In this document: positions 1 through 8,524 of the stretch, piece by piece
Layout: each line of letters begins with the position of its first letter
Numbering within the stretch: position 1 is the stretch's first letter
DNA from: Myxococcales bacterium
Lineage (GTDB): Bacteria > Myxococcota_A > Polyangia > Polyangiales > Polyangiaceae
Assembly: GCA_004193285.1 (NCBI GenBank)
Contig: SECP01000007.1
Location: 62,001-126,000, forward strand
Reading direction: 5' to 3'
DNA length: 64,000 bases
Translations under genes and position numbers: made by a program
The notes under the pieces: model-generated
Database searches by the model: none
Told to the model about the DNA's origin: nothing
The model's input: the letters and a program-made list of their open reading frames with translations, nothing else

Positions 1-112
1 CGCCGATGCCGACGCCGAGGTAGCGCTCATGATCACTCGCGAGGCCCAAGCCAGCGCCAACGTGCAGAAGGCGCGTGCGGACGTCGACGGCCTACAGAAT
101 CGGAACCAGTAA
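1..112 (+). CDS. C-terminal end of a probable DUF4398-type envelope protein (partial)
   Basis: Only the last 36 codons are inside the window, read from position 2 to a TAA at 110-112. The tail is Ala/Glu-rich and helical (motifs EVALMITREAQ and KARADVDGLQ). This is the pattern of the coiled C-terminus of DUF4398 proteins, which in myxobacteria often lie just upstream of DUF4398-OmpA fusion lipoproteins. The next gene starts 35 bp downstream on the same strand and is such a fusion, so the two are probably one operon. The assignment rests on a short helical tail plus context. Confidence 0.55.
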   Translation, partial: ADADAEVALMITREAQASANVQKARADVDGLQNRNQ

Positions 113-147
113 GGGCTCCGCCGGACGCCCCACAGGAGAAAAGACTC

Positions 148-1095
148 ATGAAACTCATTAGCTCGCTTTGCCCGCTCTCACTCTTGGTCGCCATCGGCTG
201 CGCCGCCACCGGCCCGTCGCCGGAGCTAATCGACGCGCGCCGCGCGTACGACGAGGCTCGCGCTTCCAACGCCGCCACCTACTCGCCCGACAAGCTGCTC
301 ACCGCGAAGCAGGCGCTGGAGAAGGCCGAATCGGCCCATGCGGACGACGCCGGCTCGTTCGAGGAACGCAGCCTCGCGTACGTCGCGCAGCGCAAGGCGC
401 AGTACGCGTCGGTCTACGGCAGTTACGAGAAGGACCGCCGCGACCAGACGGAAGCCGAGCAGGCGTACCGCAACAAGCAGGACTTGCTGCGCCGCAATGC
501 GGAGAAGCAAGCCACGGAGGCGCAGCGCACGCTCGCCGCCACGTGGGACAACCTGTCGAATGCGCGCAAGGAGATCGCGCAGGGCAAGGCCGAGCTCGCC
601 TCCGAAAAGGCCGCTCGTGAAAAGGCGGAAGCGAGCGCGGCTGCCGCTCTCGCCAGCCTGAACAAGATCGCGCAGGTCAAGGAAGAGAGCCGCGGTATCG
701 TCATCACGCTGGACGGCCAGGTGCTCTTCGTCACCGGTAAAGCCGAGCTGCTCCCCATCGCGCGTGACCGCCTGAACCAGGTCGCCAAGAGCCTCAAGGA
801 GCTGGACGACGATAAGCTCGTGTCCATCGAAGGCTTCACCGACTCGCGCGGTGCCGACGACATGAACATGAAGCTTTCGACCGATCGCGCCAACGCGGTG
901 AAGGACTACCTCGTGAGCCAAGGCGTGAAGGCCGAGAAGCTGCGGGCGGTTGGCCGCGGTGAAGCCAGCCCGGTCGCCTCGAACGATACCCCGGAGGGTC
1001 GCGCCAACAACCGCCGCGTCGAGCTAGTGGTCTCCACCTCCGCTCAGGCGGCTGCCAACAACAGCGGCCCTTCGAGCACCACGGGGACGAAATAA
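148..1095 (+). CDS. OmpA-family lipoprotein with DUF4398-like N-terminal helix region
   Basis: A 315-residue envelope protein. The start is supported by AGGAGA about 8 bases upstream. Residues 1-18 are a lipoprotein signal ending in VAIGC. Residues 25-175 are an Ala/Glu/Lys-rich coiled helix (DUF4398-like). Residues about 185-295 are an OmpA C-terminal domain with GFTDSRGADDMNMKLS, DRANAVKDYL and GRANNRRVELV, the residues used to grip peptidoglycan diaminopimelate. It should tether the outer membrane to the cell wall from the periplasm. Its TAA stop overlaps the ATG of the following small proline-rich gene, indicating co-translation. A second, differently built OmpA protein lies at 13394. Confidence 0.9.
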   Translation: MKLISSLCPLSLLVAIGCAATGPSPELIDARRAYDEARASNAATYSPDKLLTAKQALEKAESAHADDAGSFEERSLAYVAQRKAQYASVYGSYEKDRRDQTEAEQAYRNKQDLLRRNAEKQATEAQRTLAATWDNLSNARKEIAQGKAELASEKAAREKAEASAAAALASLNKIAQVKEESRGIVITLDGQVLFVTGKAELLPIARDRLNQVAKSLKELDDDKLVSIEGFTDSRGADDMNMKLSTDRANAVKDYLVSQGVKAEKLRAVGRGEASPVASNDTPEGRANNRRVELVVSTSAQAAANNSGPSSTTGTK

Positions 1096-1343
1096 TGGCA
1101 GGCGGTGTGAGCGGGCCGTACCGGTCCTCACTGCCGACGCCGGTTCCCAATCCGGACCCGCACCAGCCCGCTCCGCCGGAGCCCACGACTCCCGACTCGC
1201 CCGACCCGTCGAAAGAGCCCCTTCCGACCTATGAAGATCCGCCGCCCATCAACCCCATCGCGCATCGGATGGTGCGGCCCTCGGTGAGGGGAAGGGCAGT
1301 ATGCGGGCCTCCGCGAGTCCCGAGAGTGCAGAGCGTTTTCTGA
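1095..1343 (+). CDS. small proline-rich hypothetical protein
   Basis: An 82-residue frame whose ATG shares its A with the TAA stop of the OmpA gene, a classic translational coupling. The product is very rich in Pro, Asp and Glu (PNPDPHQPAPPEP, YEDPPP) and has no signal peptide or membrane segment, so it is probably disordered. Its 3' end overlaps the AsmA-like gene by 43 bases in another frame, and codon bias in that tail is less convincing. No function is recognisable. It could be a spurious frame kept open by high GC, but the stop-start overlap argues for expression. Confidence 0.45.
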   Translation: MAGGVSGPYRSSLPTPVPNPDPHQPAPPEPTTPDSPDPSKEPLPTYEDPPPINPIAHRMVRPSVRGRAVCGPPRVPRVQSVF

Positions 1344-3232
1344 ACACGCTCCGCCGGACGGCGGCGCGCCTGCGAGCACTAGACCTGGCTAAAGTGCTCG
1401 CAGGCGTCGCCGCCGTTCTTTTTTGTCTACAGCTCCTCTACCTGGCCGCCGCCAATCTCGTCCTGCGGTCACAGCTCATTCAAAATGCAGTCGGGGCTTC
1501 CGAGGGCTTCGCGCTGGAGTTCTCCTCCGCGTACTCTCTTTGGCCGGGGCACGTTCACGTCGAAGACGTGTCGCTCCGCATCGAGGACTACAACATTCAG
1601 TTCGAGGTCGCGCTCGCCGCCGCGGACGTGGACATCGCGATCAGCGAGCTTCCGTTCAAGAAGTTCCACGCTACCAAGCTGCGCGGCGAAGGTACTCGCT
1701 TTCGGATGCGGCACAAGCTCATCGTGGTGGGCGAAGACGCGGAGCGCGTGGCCGCGTACCCGCCCATCAAGGGCTTCGCGGACCCGCCCTACTTCGTGGG
1801 GGTGCCATCTCCTTCGACGCCGCCCGAAGACTACGACCTCTGGGAAGTACGCATCCAGGACGTGGTCGCGCGCGTCAGCGAGCTCTGGGTGATGGAATAT
1901 CGCTTCCAGGGGCAAGGCGTGGCCGCCGGCTCGTTCGTCGTTCAACCCGAGCGCTGGGTGCAGGTCGAGCCCGCTTCTCTCGACCTCGAGCGCGGCACGT
2001 TCAAGTTGGGGGAGCACTTGGTGGCCGCAAAGATGAGCGGGCGCATCGTCTGCGACATTCCGGATATGCGGGTCCCCGAGACAGAGGGAGTGCAGGTGCT
2101 GCGCGACGTCCTCGCGAGGGTGCGATTGGAGCTGCGAGGCGGAAACCTGGAGTTTCTCCAAGCCTACCTCGCCCGATTCGGCAGCGCGCGCTACTCGGGG
2201 GCTGCGGACTGGCACGTGGATCTGGACCTCGCCCGGGGCGTCCTGCAGCCCGGCAGTAAGGTGGAGATTCGCGCGCTGCCGCTCACGGTTCGGCATTCCT
2301 TCGCGACCCTGAGCGCCGACACCATGCTCAGCTTTGGGCGTCCGGACGAAGCTCCGGAGCTCTCGATCGCGCTCAGCGCTCCTCGGGTGAATGCCGAGCG
2401 CAAGCAGGTGGACGCGCCTTCGCCGAGCGCGGCGGGAGTTGCGGGCAGCTTGAAAATTCGCGGAGCTGACTTCAAGCAGGAGCTCTCGCTCGGAGCGGCT
2501 CAGGTCGCAGTTCAGGACGTGCGCGCACCATCACTGGCATGGTTCGCCGAGCCGGGTACGCAGCTGTCGGGCAGCGCTCAGGCTTCGTTCGAGGCCGCGC
2601 GCGGGGAGGACAGCTCGCTCACGGGAAGCGCGCGTCTTCGCCTGAGCGCCGCAAGCTTTGCTCGTCAGGCCTTCGGCGCGAGCGGAGACTTGCATGGTGA
2701 GCTCGGGTTCGCTCGAAGCGGGTCGAGCGAAGCGCTGGAGCTACACAAAGCTACTGTCGAGCTCACGAACGCGCTGCTGCGCAGCGGCGAAGATCGCAGC
2801 AAACCATTCGCTGCGCGCCTGGACGCATCCGGGCTTCGCGTAAAGCCTACCGGAGGAGCCAACGCTCGCGGCCAGCTGCGGCTACATGTTTCGTCGGCAG
2901 AGGCCCTGCTACCGCTCGTGATGGGTAGCCCGTTGCGTGGAGTGACTTCCACCGCTCTGGACCTTGAGGGGCTGGACGCGCGGGCGGCCGTGCAGGTCTC
3001 CGCCGGGAAGCTGGACGTGCAAGTCGTGGACGCCACGAGCGGTAACTTGCGCCTCAAGGGCTATCTCAGTAAGCGCGAGCGGCAGCCCCGCGGCGCGTTC
3101 ATGCTCTCTTCGGGTCCGCTCAACGTGGGCGTTACCTTGAGTGACGGCGAGACCGAGGTCTCGCCCTTCGTTGGCGACGACTGGCTCGCCTCGGCGTGGC
3201 CGCGCATTGCGCGGGCCAAGAGCCCGGGGTAG
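1301..3232 (+). CDS. AsmA-like membrane-anchored protein
   Basis: 643 residues. There is one N-terminal membrane anchor at about residues 30-55 (KVLAGVAAVLFCLQLLYLAA), followed by a long periplasmic part made of alternating beta-strands with DUF748/AsmA character: LWPGHVHVEDVSLRIEDYNI, then repeated strands, and a C-terminal stretch with LRLKGYLSKRE. AsmA-clan proteins form elongated grooves thought to carry phospholipid between the membranes. The start is an ATG inside the preceding small gene, and I see no better start. It is shorter than TamB and similar in size to many AsmA proteins. Family membership is inferred from architecture more than from a diagnostic motif. Confidence 0.7.
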   Translation: MRASASPESAERFLNTLRRTAARLRALDLAKVLAGVAAVLFCLQLLYLAAANLVLRSQLIQNAVGASEGFALEFSSAYSLWPGHVHVEDVSLRIEDYNIQFEVALAAADVDIAISELPFKKFHATKLRGEGTRFRMRHKLIVVGEDAERVAAYPPIKGFADPPYFVGVPSPSTPPEDYDLWEVRIQDVVARVSELWVMEYRFQGQGVAAGSFVVQPERWVQVEPASLDLERGTFKLGEHLVAAKMSGRIVCDIPDMRVPETEGVQVLRDVLARVRLELRGGNLEFLQAYLARFGSARYSGAADWHVDLDLARGVLQPGSKVEIRALPLTVRHSFATLSADTMLSFGRPDEAPELSIALSAPRVNAERKQVDAPSPSAAGVAGSLKIRGADFKQELSLGAAQVAVQDVRAPSLAWFAEPGTQLSGSAQASFEAARGEDSSLTGSARLRLSAASFARQAFGASGDLHGELGFARSGSSEALELHKATVELTNALLRSGEDRSKPFAARLDASGLRVKPTGGANARGQLRLHVSSAEALLPLVMGSPLRGVTSTALDLEGLDARAAVQVSAGKLDVQVVDATSGNLRLKGYLSKRERQPRGAFMLSSGPLNVGVTLSDGETEVSPFVGDDWLASAWPRIARAKSPG

Positions 3233-3370
3233 CCAGCTCACCTCCGAGTGCGTCGCCGGCGCGTCGTTTTTCCTGGAAAGTTACACCGAGACCGAAGTGT
3301 GACTACCCGAGGAATGGCTAGCGACACCTATCCTCACTCATTCGTCGTGGTCCGCTTCGAAGGAACTCGC

Positions 3371-4468
3371 ATGACTATCGCGCGCTCTCGTCGTTTCGTT
3401 TCGTTCGTCACCAGCCTCGGTATGGGGGCGCTCGTCGCCTGCGGGGGATGCAGCGGCGGCGACTCCGGCCCGCTGGTGCCGAGCGGCGGGCAAGCCACCA
3501 GTGGGTCCGCCGGCACCCCCAGTGCGGGCTCGGGAGGCAGCAGCGGGACCTCTTTCGGAGGAGCGGGAGGCGGTTCGTCGGGGAACGCCACGACCGGAGG
3601 AGCCAGCGGCGGCGCGGGCGGTGGAGGCGCAGGCGTGGGAAGCGGCGGCGCGGGCGCGGGAGGCACAGGCGGCGCGGGTGGCAACGGCGGTGCAGGCGCA
3701 TCTGGAGGAGGCGGCGGTGTTGCCGGGTTTGCCGGTGCTGCGGGCGCCTCCGGTTCTGGAGGCATGGGCGGAGCGGCTGCCTACAATCCGTGCCCCACCA
3801 ACGGCGACCCCTGCAAGCTCATGCCGCTCGGAGATTCGATCACCGACGGCGTCGGGTCGTCTGCGGACAAACCCAGCTACCGCTACGAGCTGTTTCGCCT
3901 GGCGCTGATGGCGCAGAAGAAGCTCACCTTCGTTGGCTCGGGGCAGAACGGGCCGCAGATGGTAGACGGCTCACCGTTTCCGAGGAATCACGAGGGGCAC
4001 AGCGGGTGGACGATCGACGACGGCGGCGGCCGTGAGGGGCTGTACCCGAAGATCGAGGGCTGGCTGAACGCCACGTCCCCGCACATCGTGACGCTGATGA
4101 TTGGCACGAACGACGTGAACATCGAGCTGGACTTGCCCAACGCTTCCAAGCGGCTGGGGTTGCTCATCGACCGCATCACCGCGACCGTGCCGAACGCGCT
4201 CGTCGTCGTCGCGAAGATCGTGCCCACCACCAACGACGGCAAAAACCAGCGGGTGATGGCCTACAACGACGCCATCCCGGCGCTGGTGAAGGCGCGGGCG
4301 GACGTGGGCAAGCACGTGACCAGCGTGGACATGTACGGCGCGTTCACCAAGAACGCGAGCTACAAGTCAGAGTACATGAACGACGAGCTGCACCCGAAGG
4401 ACGCCGGCTACACGGTGATGGCGAACACGTGGTATCCGGTCATCGGGAGTCTGCTGCCCGCCAAGTAA
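3371..4468 (+). CDS. SGNH/GDSL esterase lipoprotein, CE3-like
   Basis: 365 residues from the ATG preceded by AAGGA. Upstream in-frame codons exist but lack a signal. The signal peptide ends in LVAC (Cys24), so it is a lipoprotein. Residues about 30-140 are a Gly/Ala/Ser linker of GGAGG type, then a compact SGNH hydrolase follows: block I GDSITDG (Ser156), the GHSGWTID segment typical of CE3 acetylxylan esterases, block III GTND (Asn247), and block V DELH (Asp338, His341). All catalytic residues are present. It likely removes acetyl groups from polysaccharide at the cell surface. Substrate is inferred from family resemblance only. It appears monocistronic. Confidence 0.88.
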   Translation: MTIARSRRFVSFVTSLGMGALVACGGCSGGDSGPLVPSGGQATSGSAGTPSAGSGGSSGTSFGGAGGGSSGNATTGGASGGAGGGGAGVGSGGAGAGGTGGAGGNGGAGASGGGGGVAGFAGAAGASGSGGMGGAAAYNPCPTNGDPCKLMPLGDSITDGVGSSADKPSYRYELFRLALMAQKKLTFVGSGQNGPQMVDGSPFPRNHEGHSGWTIDDGGGREGLYPKIEGWLNATSPHIVTLMIGTNDVNIELDLPNASKRLGLLIDRITATVPNALVVVAKIVPTTNDGKNQRVMAYNDAIPALVKARADVGKHVTSVDMYGAFTKNASYKSEYMNDELHPKDAGYTVMANTWYPVIGSLLPAK

Positions 4469-4575
4469 GCCGCGCGAGGGACGGTGCGCGCAGGTAGGCT
4501 TCGTCGCAGAAACCCGCGATTTTAGCGCGGTATGGCGTCGCGATTTGCCGCGCGCAAGTTTCTTCGCGCGCGGCC

Positions 4576-5808
4576 GTGCTTGGGAGGGTGACGACCACTT
4601 CCCCTCCTCCTAGTGGCGCCGAAAAGGCTCGGCTCTTGCGCCGCACGCAGGCAGTGGCGCGGCTACGGCACCCCAACCTGGCGCGCTTGCTGCCGCTACC
4701 GGGCGGCGCCGGGCTGCAACCGATCTTGGGAGATGCGCACAAGCTTTCGGACTTCACGCTGCCGGCTGGCACGTTCAAGCGCTTCGATTTGGAGCAAGTC
4801 GTGCGGCTCTTGCTCGATGTGCTCGCGGGGCTCCAAGCGCTGCACGAAGTAGTGACGGACGGCGAGGCCTTCGTCCACGGCGAGGTGTGCCCAAGCAACG
4901 TGTACGTCGACGAGCACGGCACGGCGCGGCTCGTGCCGCTGCTCAACGTGCACTCGGCACCCCTCCTACCTCGACCGAGCGGTTATGCGGCCCCCGAGCG
5001 ACTCCTGGGTAGCGCACCAGACGCCCGCGTCGATACCTTCAGCGTCGGCGTCATGCTGTGGGAGGCTCTGGCGGGGGCGCGGCTCTTCCCGGATCCGACC
5101 CTGGCGGCGGTGCTGGCGCGGAAGGTTCCGCCGATTCAGCTCGGGCCGCGCGTGGCCTGGGCCAGACCGCTGTGCGCTATCGCGGAGCGCGCCGTCTCGT
5201 TCGAGCCGAAGGCGCGGTTTCAGACCGCGCACGAGCTCGCTAGCGCGATCGCGCAGGCGGCCGCGCAACAGCTGTCAGGTGTGGATCACACGGCCTGGCA
5301 GGAAGAGGCCCCTACCCCGGTATTTCAGCCGCGTCTGCACCTCGCCAGCTTACGCGCGTCCGCACCCCCACCAGCCGCGGAGGTCATGGCGGTGAGAGCG
5401 GAGGCGGCTCCAGACACTGTCTCACCGATCATGAGCGTGCCTGACGAGGAGCCTCCCGTCGCTTCGGTCGCCCTGCGAAGGGGCGCTCGCGCGGCCCTCG
5501 CGGTGGCGGGGCTGCTGGCGGCAGTGGCCGCTGCCTGGGTATGGCAGCAAGCGCCTAGCGCAGGATATCGTCGACCGGTGGCGCAGCAGGAGCTTTCGAG
5601 AGTCGGCGCGGCCGCGCCCGCGCCATTGCCGGCGCTGCTGCCGACGGCGGCCGCGTCTTCATCGCTCGCCGCCGCTCCGCCGCCGAGCGCGCCCCCGGCC
5701 GCATCAGTGGCGCCCGCGAGCTCCCCCTCGGTCCCGGTGCGGGCCAGCAAACCGAACCGGGCTGCTCACCCGAAGCCGGCATTGCCGCGCGCAGACTACG
5801 GCATCTGA
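4576..5808 (+). CDS. pseudokinase-like transmembrane protein (degenerate Ser/Thr kinase)
   Basis: 410 residues from a GTG. The frame is open upstream to 4498 but holds no other start. It aligns to a bacterial Ser/Thr kinase from the alpha-C helix onwards (AEKARLLRRTQAVARLRHPN), through the APE motif (AAPE, 138-141) and the VDTFSVGVMLWE helix. The nucleotide-binding part is wrecked: the N-lobe strands, glycine loop and VAIK lysine are absent, HRDLKPxN reads HGEVCPSN (101-108), and DFG is replaced around PLLN. One membrane segment lies at about 306-323, with an Ala/Pro/Ser-rich tail. It is probably a catalytically dead scaffold. The intact kinase at 54681 shows what the normal version looks like. 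Confidence 0.8.
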   Translation: MLGRVTTTSPPPSGAEKARLLRRTQAVARLRHPNLARLLPLPGGAGLQPILGDAHKLSDFTLPAGTFKRFDLEQVVRLLLDVLAGLQALHEVVTDGEAFVHGEVCPSNVYVDEHGTARLVPLLNVHSAPLLPRPSGYAAPERLLGSAPDARVDTFSVGVMLWEALAGARLFPDPTLAAVLARKVPPIQLGPRVAWARPLCAIAERAVSFEPKARFQTAHELASAIAQAAAQQLSGVDHTAWQEEAPTPVFQPRLHLASLRASAPPPAAEVMAVRAEAAPDTVSPIMSVPDEEPPVASVALRRGARAALAVAGLLAAVAAAWVWQQAPSAGYRRPVAQQELSRVGAAAPAPLPALLPTAAASSSLAAAPPPSAPPAASVAPASSPSVPVRASKPNRAAHPKPALPRADYGI

Positions 5809-5852
5809 GCCCGGCCGCGACCGCGCGGAAGCTGGTACGCTCGGAGCCGTTC

Positions 5853-6671
5853 GTGAGCTCATCGACGAAGACCTTGCTCGAGCTGCGCGGCCGTAGCGTC
5901 GCCGGCTTGGAGACTTGCATCGAGGTTCCCTCACTCAAGCTGCTGCTGGACGTGGGCTCCTGCTCGCGAAGCGCGGTGAACCATCGGCGAGTCTTGATCA
6001 GTCACGGCCACCTCGACCACATCGGTGCGATCGCTCAGCACGCCGCCCGCCGCTCGCTGCTTGGCATGGAGGAGGGCGAGTACTTCGTCCCGAGCGAGAT
6101 CGCCTCCCAAGTGGAAGCGCTCTTCAACGCCGCCGGCGCGCTGGATGGTCAAGTGATCCCGCGACGCATCGTGCCGCTCTCCCCCGGGCGGGATGAGCCG
6201 CTCGGCAAGCGCCGCACGCTCCGGCCGTTTCGAACCTTTCACCGCGTACCGAGCCAGGGCTACACGGTCTGGGAGACGCGCTCCCGGTTGCGCGCCGAAT
6301 TCCGCGGTATGCCGGGCGAAGAGCTAGGTGCGCTTCGCCGACGCGGGGTGGAGGTCGCGGAGGCTCACGAAGTCCCGCTGCTCTCCTTCACCGGCGATAC
6401 GCGCGTCGAGGTCCTGGAGCAGACTCCCGAGCTACAGCAGACGGAATGCTTGGTCATCGAAGCGAGCTTTTTGGACGAGCGCGTGCCCGTCGCGCAGGCT
6501 CGTGACATGGGGCACATTCATCTGGACGAGCTCGTGGACCGCCATGAGCTGCTACCGAAGACGGACGTGGTGCTCAGCCACTTTTCCTCGCGCTACACGA
6601 CGGAGGAAGTTACCCTGCTCTTGAAACGCAAGCTCCCTGCCGAGCGCTTCGCGCAGGCTCGCGCGCTCTAG
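5853..6671 (+). CDS. metallo-beta-lactamase-fold hydrolase, RNase Z-like
   Basis: 272 residues from a GTG 44 bases after the pseudokinase gene. It has the metallo-beta-lactamase signature SHGHLDHIGA (His51, His53, Asp55, His56), a later FTGDTRVE providing the bridging Asp, and VLSHFSSRY with the last His. This order is that of the RNase Z/ElaC group, which cleaves tRNA 3' trailers. The flexible arm typical of RNase Z is not obvious, so an exact tRNase function is uncertain; a general phosphodiesterase is possible. The stop lies 1 base from the convergent upp stop at 6673. Confidence 0.78.
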   Translation: MSSSTKTLLELRGRSVAGLETCIEVPSLKLLLDVGSCSRSAVNHRRVLISHGHLDHIGAIAQHAARRSLLGMEEGEYFVPSEIASQVEALFNAAGALDGQVIPRRIVPLSPGRDEPLGKRRTLRPFRTFHRVPSQGYTVWETRSRLRAEFRGMPGEELGALRRRGVEVAEAHEVPLLSFTGDTRVEVLEQTPELQQTECLVIEASFLDERVPVAQARDMGHIHLDELVDRHELLPKTDVVLSHFSSRYTTEEVTLLLKRKLPAERFAQARAL

Positions 6672-6672
6672 C

Positions 6673-7305
6673 TCACTTCGTTCCGAACAGGCGGTCCCCC
6701 GCGTCCCCCAAGCCCGGAATGATGTAGCCGTGGTCGTCCAGGTGGCTGTCGATGGCGGCCGTGAACACCGGCACGTCCGGGTGCGTCTCGGCTAGGTTGT
6801 TCAACCCCTCCGGCGCGGCGAGCAGGCACACGAACTTGATGGAGCGCGGCGAAGCGGTCTTCACTCGCTCGATCGCGGCGACGGCGCTGTTTCCAGTCGC
6901 GAGCATGGGGTCCACGATGATCACGTCCCGGTCCGACATCTCCCCCGGCAGCTTGAAGTAGTACTCCACCGCGCCGAGGGTCTCCGGATCTCGGTAGAGC
7001 CCAATCTGACCGATCCGCGCCGCGGGCAAGATGCGCAGCATGCCCTCCACCATTCCCGTGCCGGCGCGCAAGATGTTGAGGAGCACGACCTTCTTGCCCT
7101 CGATGAGCGGCGCGCGCATCGTCGCGAGCGGGGTCTCGATTTCTTGGTAGACCAGCGGTAAGTCGCGGGTCACCTCGTAGCCGAGCAGCATGCTGATCTC
7201 GCCCAGCAGGGTGCGAAAGGAGTTGGTGCTGCGATCCTTTTGACGCAGCAAGGTGAGCTTGTGCTGCACCATCGGGTGATCGATGACCGTAACTTTCTGG
7301 CTCAT
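6673..7305 (-). CDS. upp: uracil phosphoribosyltransferase
   Basis: 210 residues, the usual length. The start at 7305 has GGAG about 7 bases upstream. The frame extends further 5' but that part is unlike UPRT. It carries the PRPP-binding loop [11 protein letters not shown] (131-141), NILRAGTGM, and the uracil-binding C-terminus [16 protein letters not shown]. The cytoplasmic enzyme converts uracil and PRPP to UMP. It is the last gene of a minus-strand set with URC4-like and URC1-like genes. In the yeast URC pathway a UPRT (URC6) performs the first step of uracil breakdown, so here it may serve catabolism as well as salvage. Confidence 0.96.
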   Translation of the reverse strand: MSQKVTVIDHPMVQHKLTLLRQKDRSTNSFRTLLGEISMLLGYEVTRDLPLVYQEIETPLATMRAPLIEGKKVVLLNILRAGTGMVEGMLRILPAARIGQIGLYRDPETLGAVEYYFKLPGEMSDRDVIIVDPMLATGNSAVAAIERVKTASPRSIKFVCLLAAPEGLNNLAETHPDVPVFTAAIDSHLDDHGYIIPGLGDAGDRLFGTK

Positions 7306-7321
7306 GGATTCTCCGCCGACA

Positions 7322-8524
7322 TCAGAACACGGTTCCGTCGCTGACGATGCGCAGCGGCGGGCCGCCGTCTTCACGTAGCTCTTTGGCGATGGCGCGGCCG
7401 GCGCGCCAGCTCCCGCCTTCCAGCACGCGCGCGAGCGGCAGCTCCTGACGGCTGAGCCCGAGCCGCTCTCGCACCGAGTCCGCCAAGTCGTCCAGTAGCG
7501 ATACGGTGAGCGCACGCCACTCGATGACCAGATCCGACGAGACCTCGTGCTCGATCTCGGTGCGGCGTGGGTCCACGAGCTCCAGCACGCCCGCGTCGAG
7601 GAACAAGCCGCCGTTGCGGTACTCGGGCAACCCCGTCAGCTCATCCATGGCCACGATGCGCACGCCCGCGGCCTCCAGCGGCTCGAGTAGGGAGTAGCTC
7701 AGCCATTGCGAGAGCTTGTGAAAGGGCACCAAACCGAAGCGGCTATGCCGCCAGACGTCGCCCAGCGGCCTCCCTTCCGCGCGCTCGCGGCCAGGCCAAA
7801 TCGGACCGAGCGCGTCCAGCACCGCCGCCAGCACCGCGCTCGCGGGAAGCTCGCCTCCGCGCGCCGAACGCTGCAACCAGACGCCCAGATCGCCTAGCCG
7901 CGGCCGGGGCGAGCCAAAGTACTTCGGGCTGCTGCCCACCACTGCCCCGAGCTCGCGCAGCAGACCGGCGCGCCCGGCGACGCCCGTGAGCGGATTGGCT
8001 TCCGTCACCTGAAAAGCAGAGGCAAGGTGGGCGGCGTCGAATCGCGAGAGCCCCTCCGCGTCGGCGGCAGTGCGGTGATCGCCGTCGAGCGCGCCCGACA
8101 TGAAGAGATGGTAGCTCGCGACCGCGAGACCCTCGGACCGAGAGTAGCTCCTGCCGTCCGGCTCGGTGTAGCGCCAGCCTGGACCCGCGCCGGCGTCGAG
8201 CAGCACGCTGGTGATGACGAGCTCGGTGCTAGCGCGGAGCTGGTCCTCCGGGCTCAGGTCGGCAATCCCCTTGAGAAACCGTTCGAGCCGGAGGACGCCG
8301 CCGACGTCGAAGTGGCGGTAACGGCCGTGGTACGGAATCTCCCGTGGGGCGGGGTAGGCGCTGCGCGTGACCTGCAGTACCCGCTCCGCCACTTCGGGCA
8401 GGCGCGCGTCGTGAACGCGAAAATGCGCGAGGTCGCCGCGGCGACCCGCGTCGTGAATCTCTTTCGCGCGCGCGCGGATCGCGGCCGTGGTTTGGAGGTA
8501 GTCGTAGCTTTCGGTATCAGGCAT
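7322..8524 (-). CDS. urc4: URC4/Urg3-family protein (DUF1688), uracil catabolism
   Basis: 400 residues. The start is the ATG at 8524, which overlaps the TGA of the URC1-like gene by 8 bases, so the two are translationally coupled. The sequence carries family landmarks such as [23 protein letters not shown], the GGxLRLERFL-like segment near residue 95, and a C-terminal [11 protein letters not shown] stretch. URC4 is needed for growth on uracil in Lachancea kluyveri; its chemical step is still poorly defined, and ribosylurea is reported as a pathway intermediate. It is cytoplasmic, with no signal. upp lies 16 bp downstream. Together these three make the core of the URC route. Confidence 0.88.
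   Translation of the reverse strand: MPDTESYDYLQTTAAIRARAKEIHDAGRRGDLAHFRVHDARLPEVAERVLQVTRSAYPAPREIPYHGRYRHFDVGGVLRLERFLKGIADLSPEDQLRASTELVITSVLLDAGAGPGWRYTEPDGRSYSRSEGLAVASYHLFMSGALDGDHRTAADAEGLSRFDAAHLASAFQVTEANPLTGVAGRAGLLRELGAVVGSSPKYFGSPRPRLGDLGVWLQRSARGGELPASAVLAAVLDALGPIWPGRERAEGRPLGDVWRHSRFGLVPFHKLSQWLSYSLLEPLEAAGVRIVAMDELTGLPEYRNGGLFLDAGVLELVDPRRTEIEHEVSSDLVIEWRALTVSLLDDLADSVRERLGLSRQELPLARVLEGGSWRAGRAIAKELREDGGPPLRIVSDGTVF

Noticed and set aside
3460..3780. Gly-rich GGAGG repeats resembling PE-PGRS or a CRISPR-like repeat
   Set aside because: They are in frame in a lipoprotein linker, irregular in period, and the same linker type occurs in several other lipoproteins of the window.
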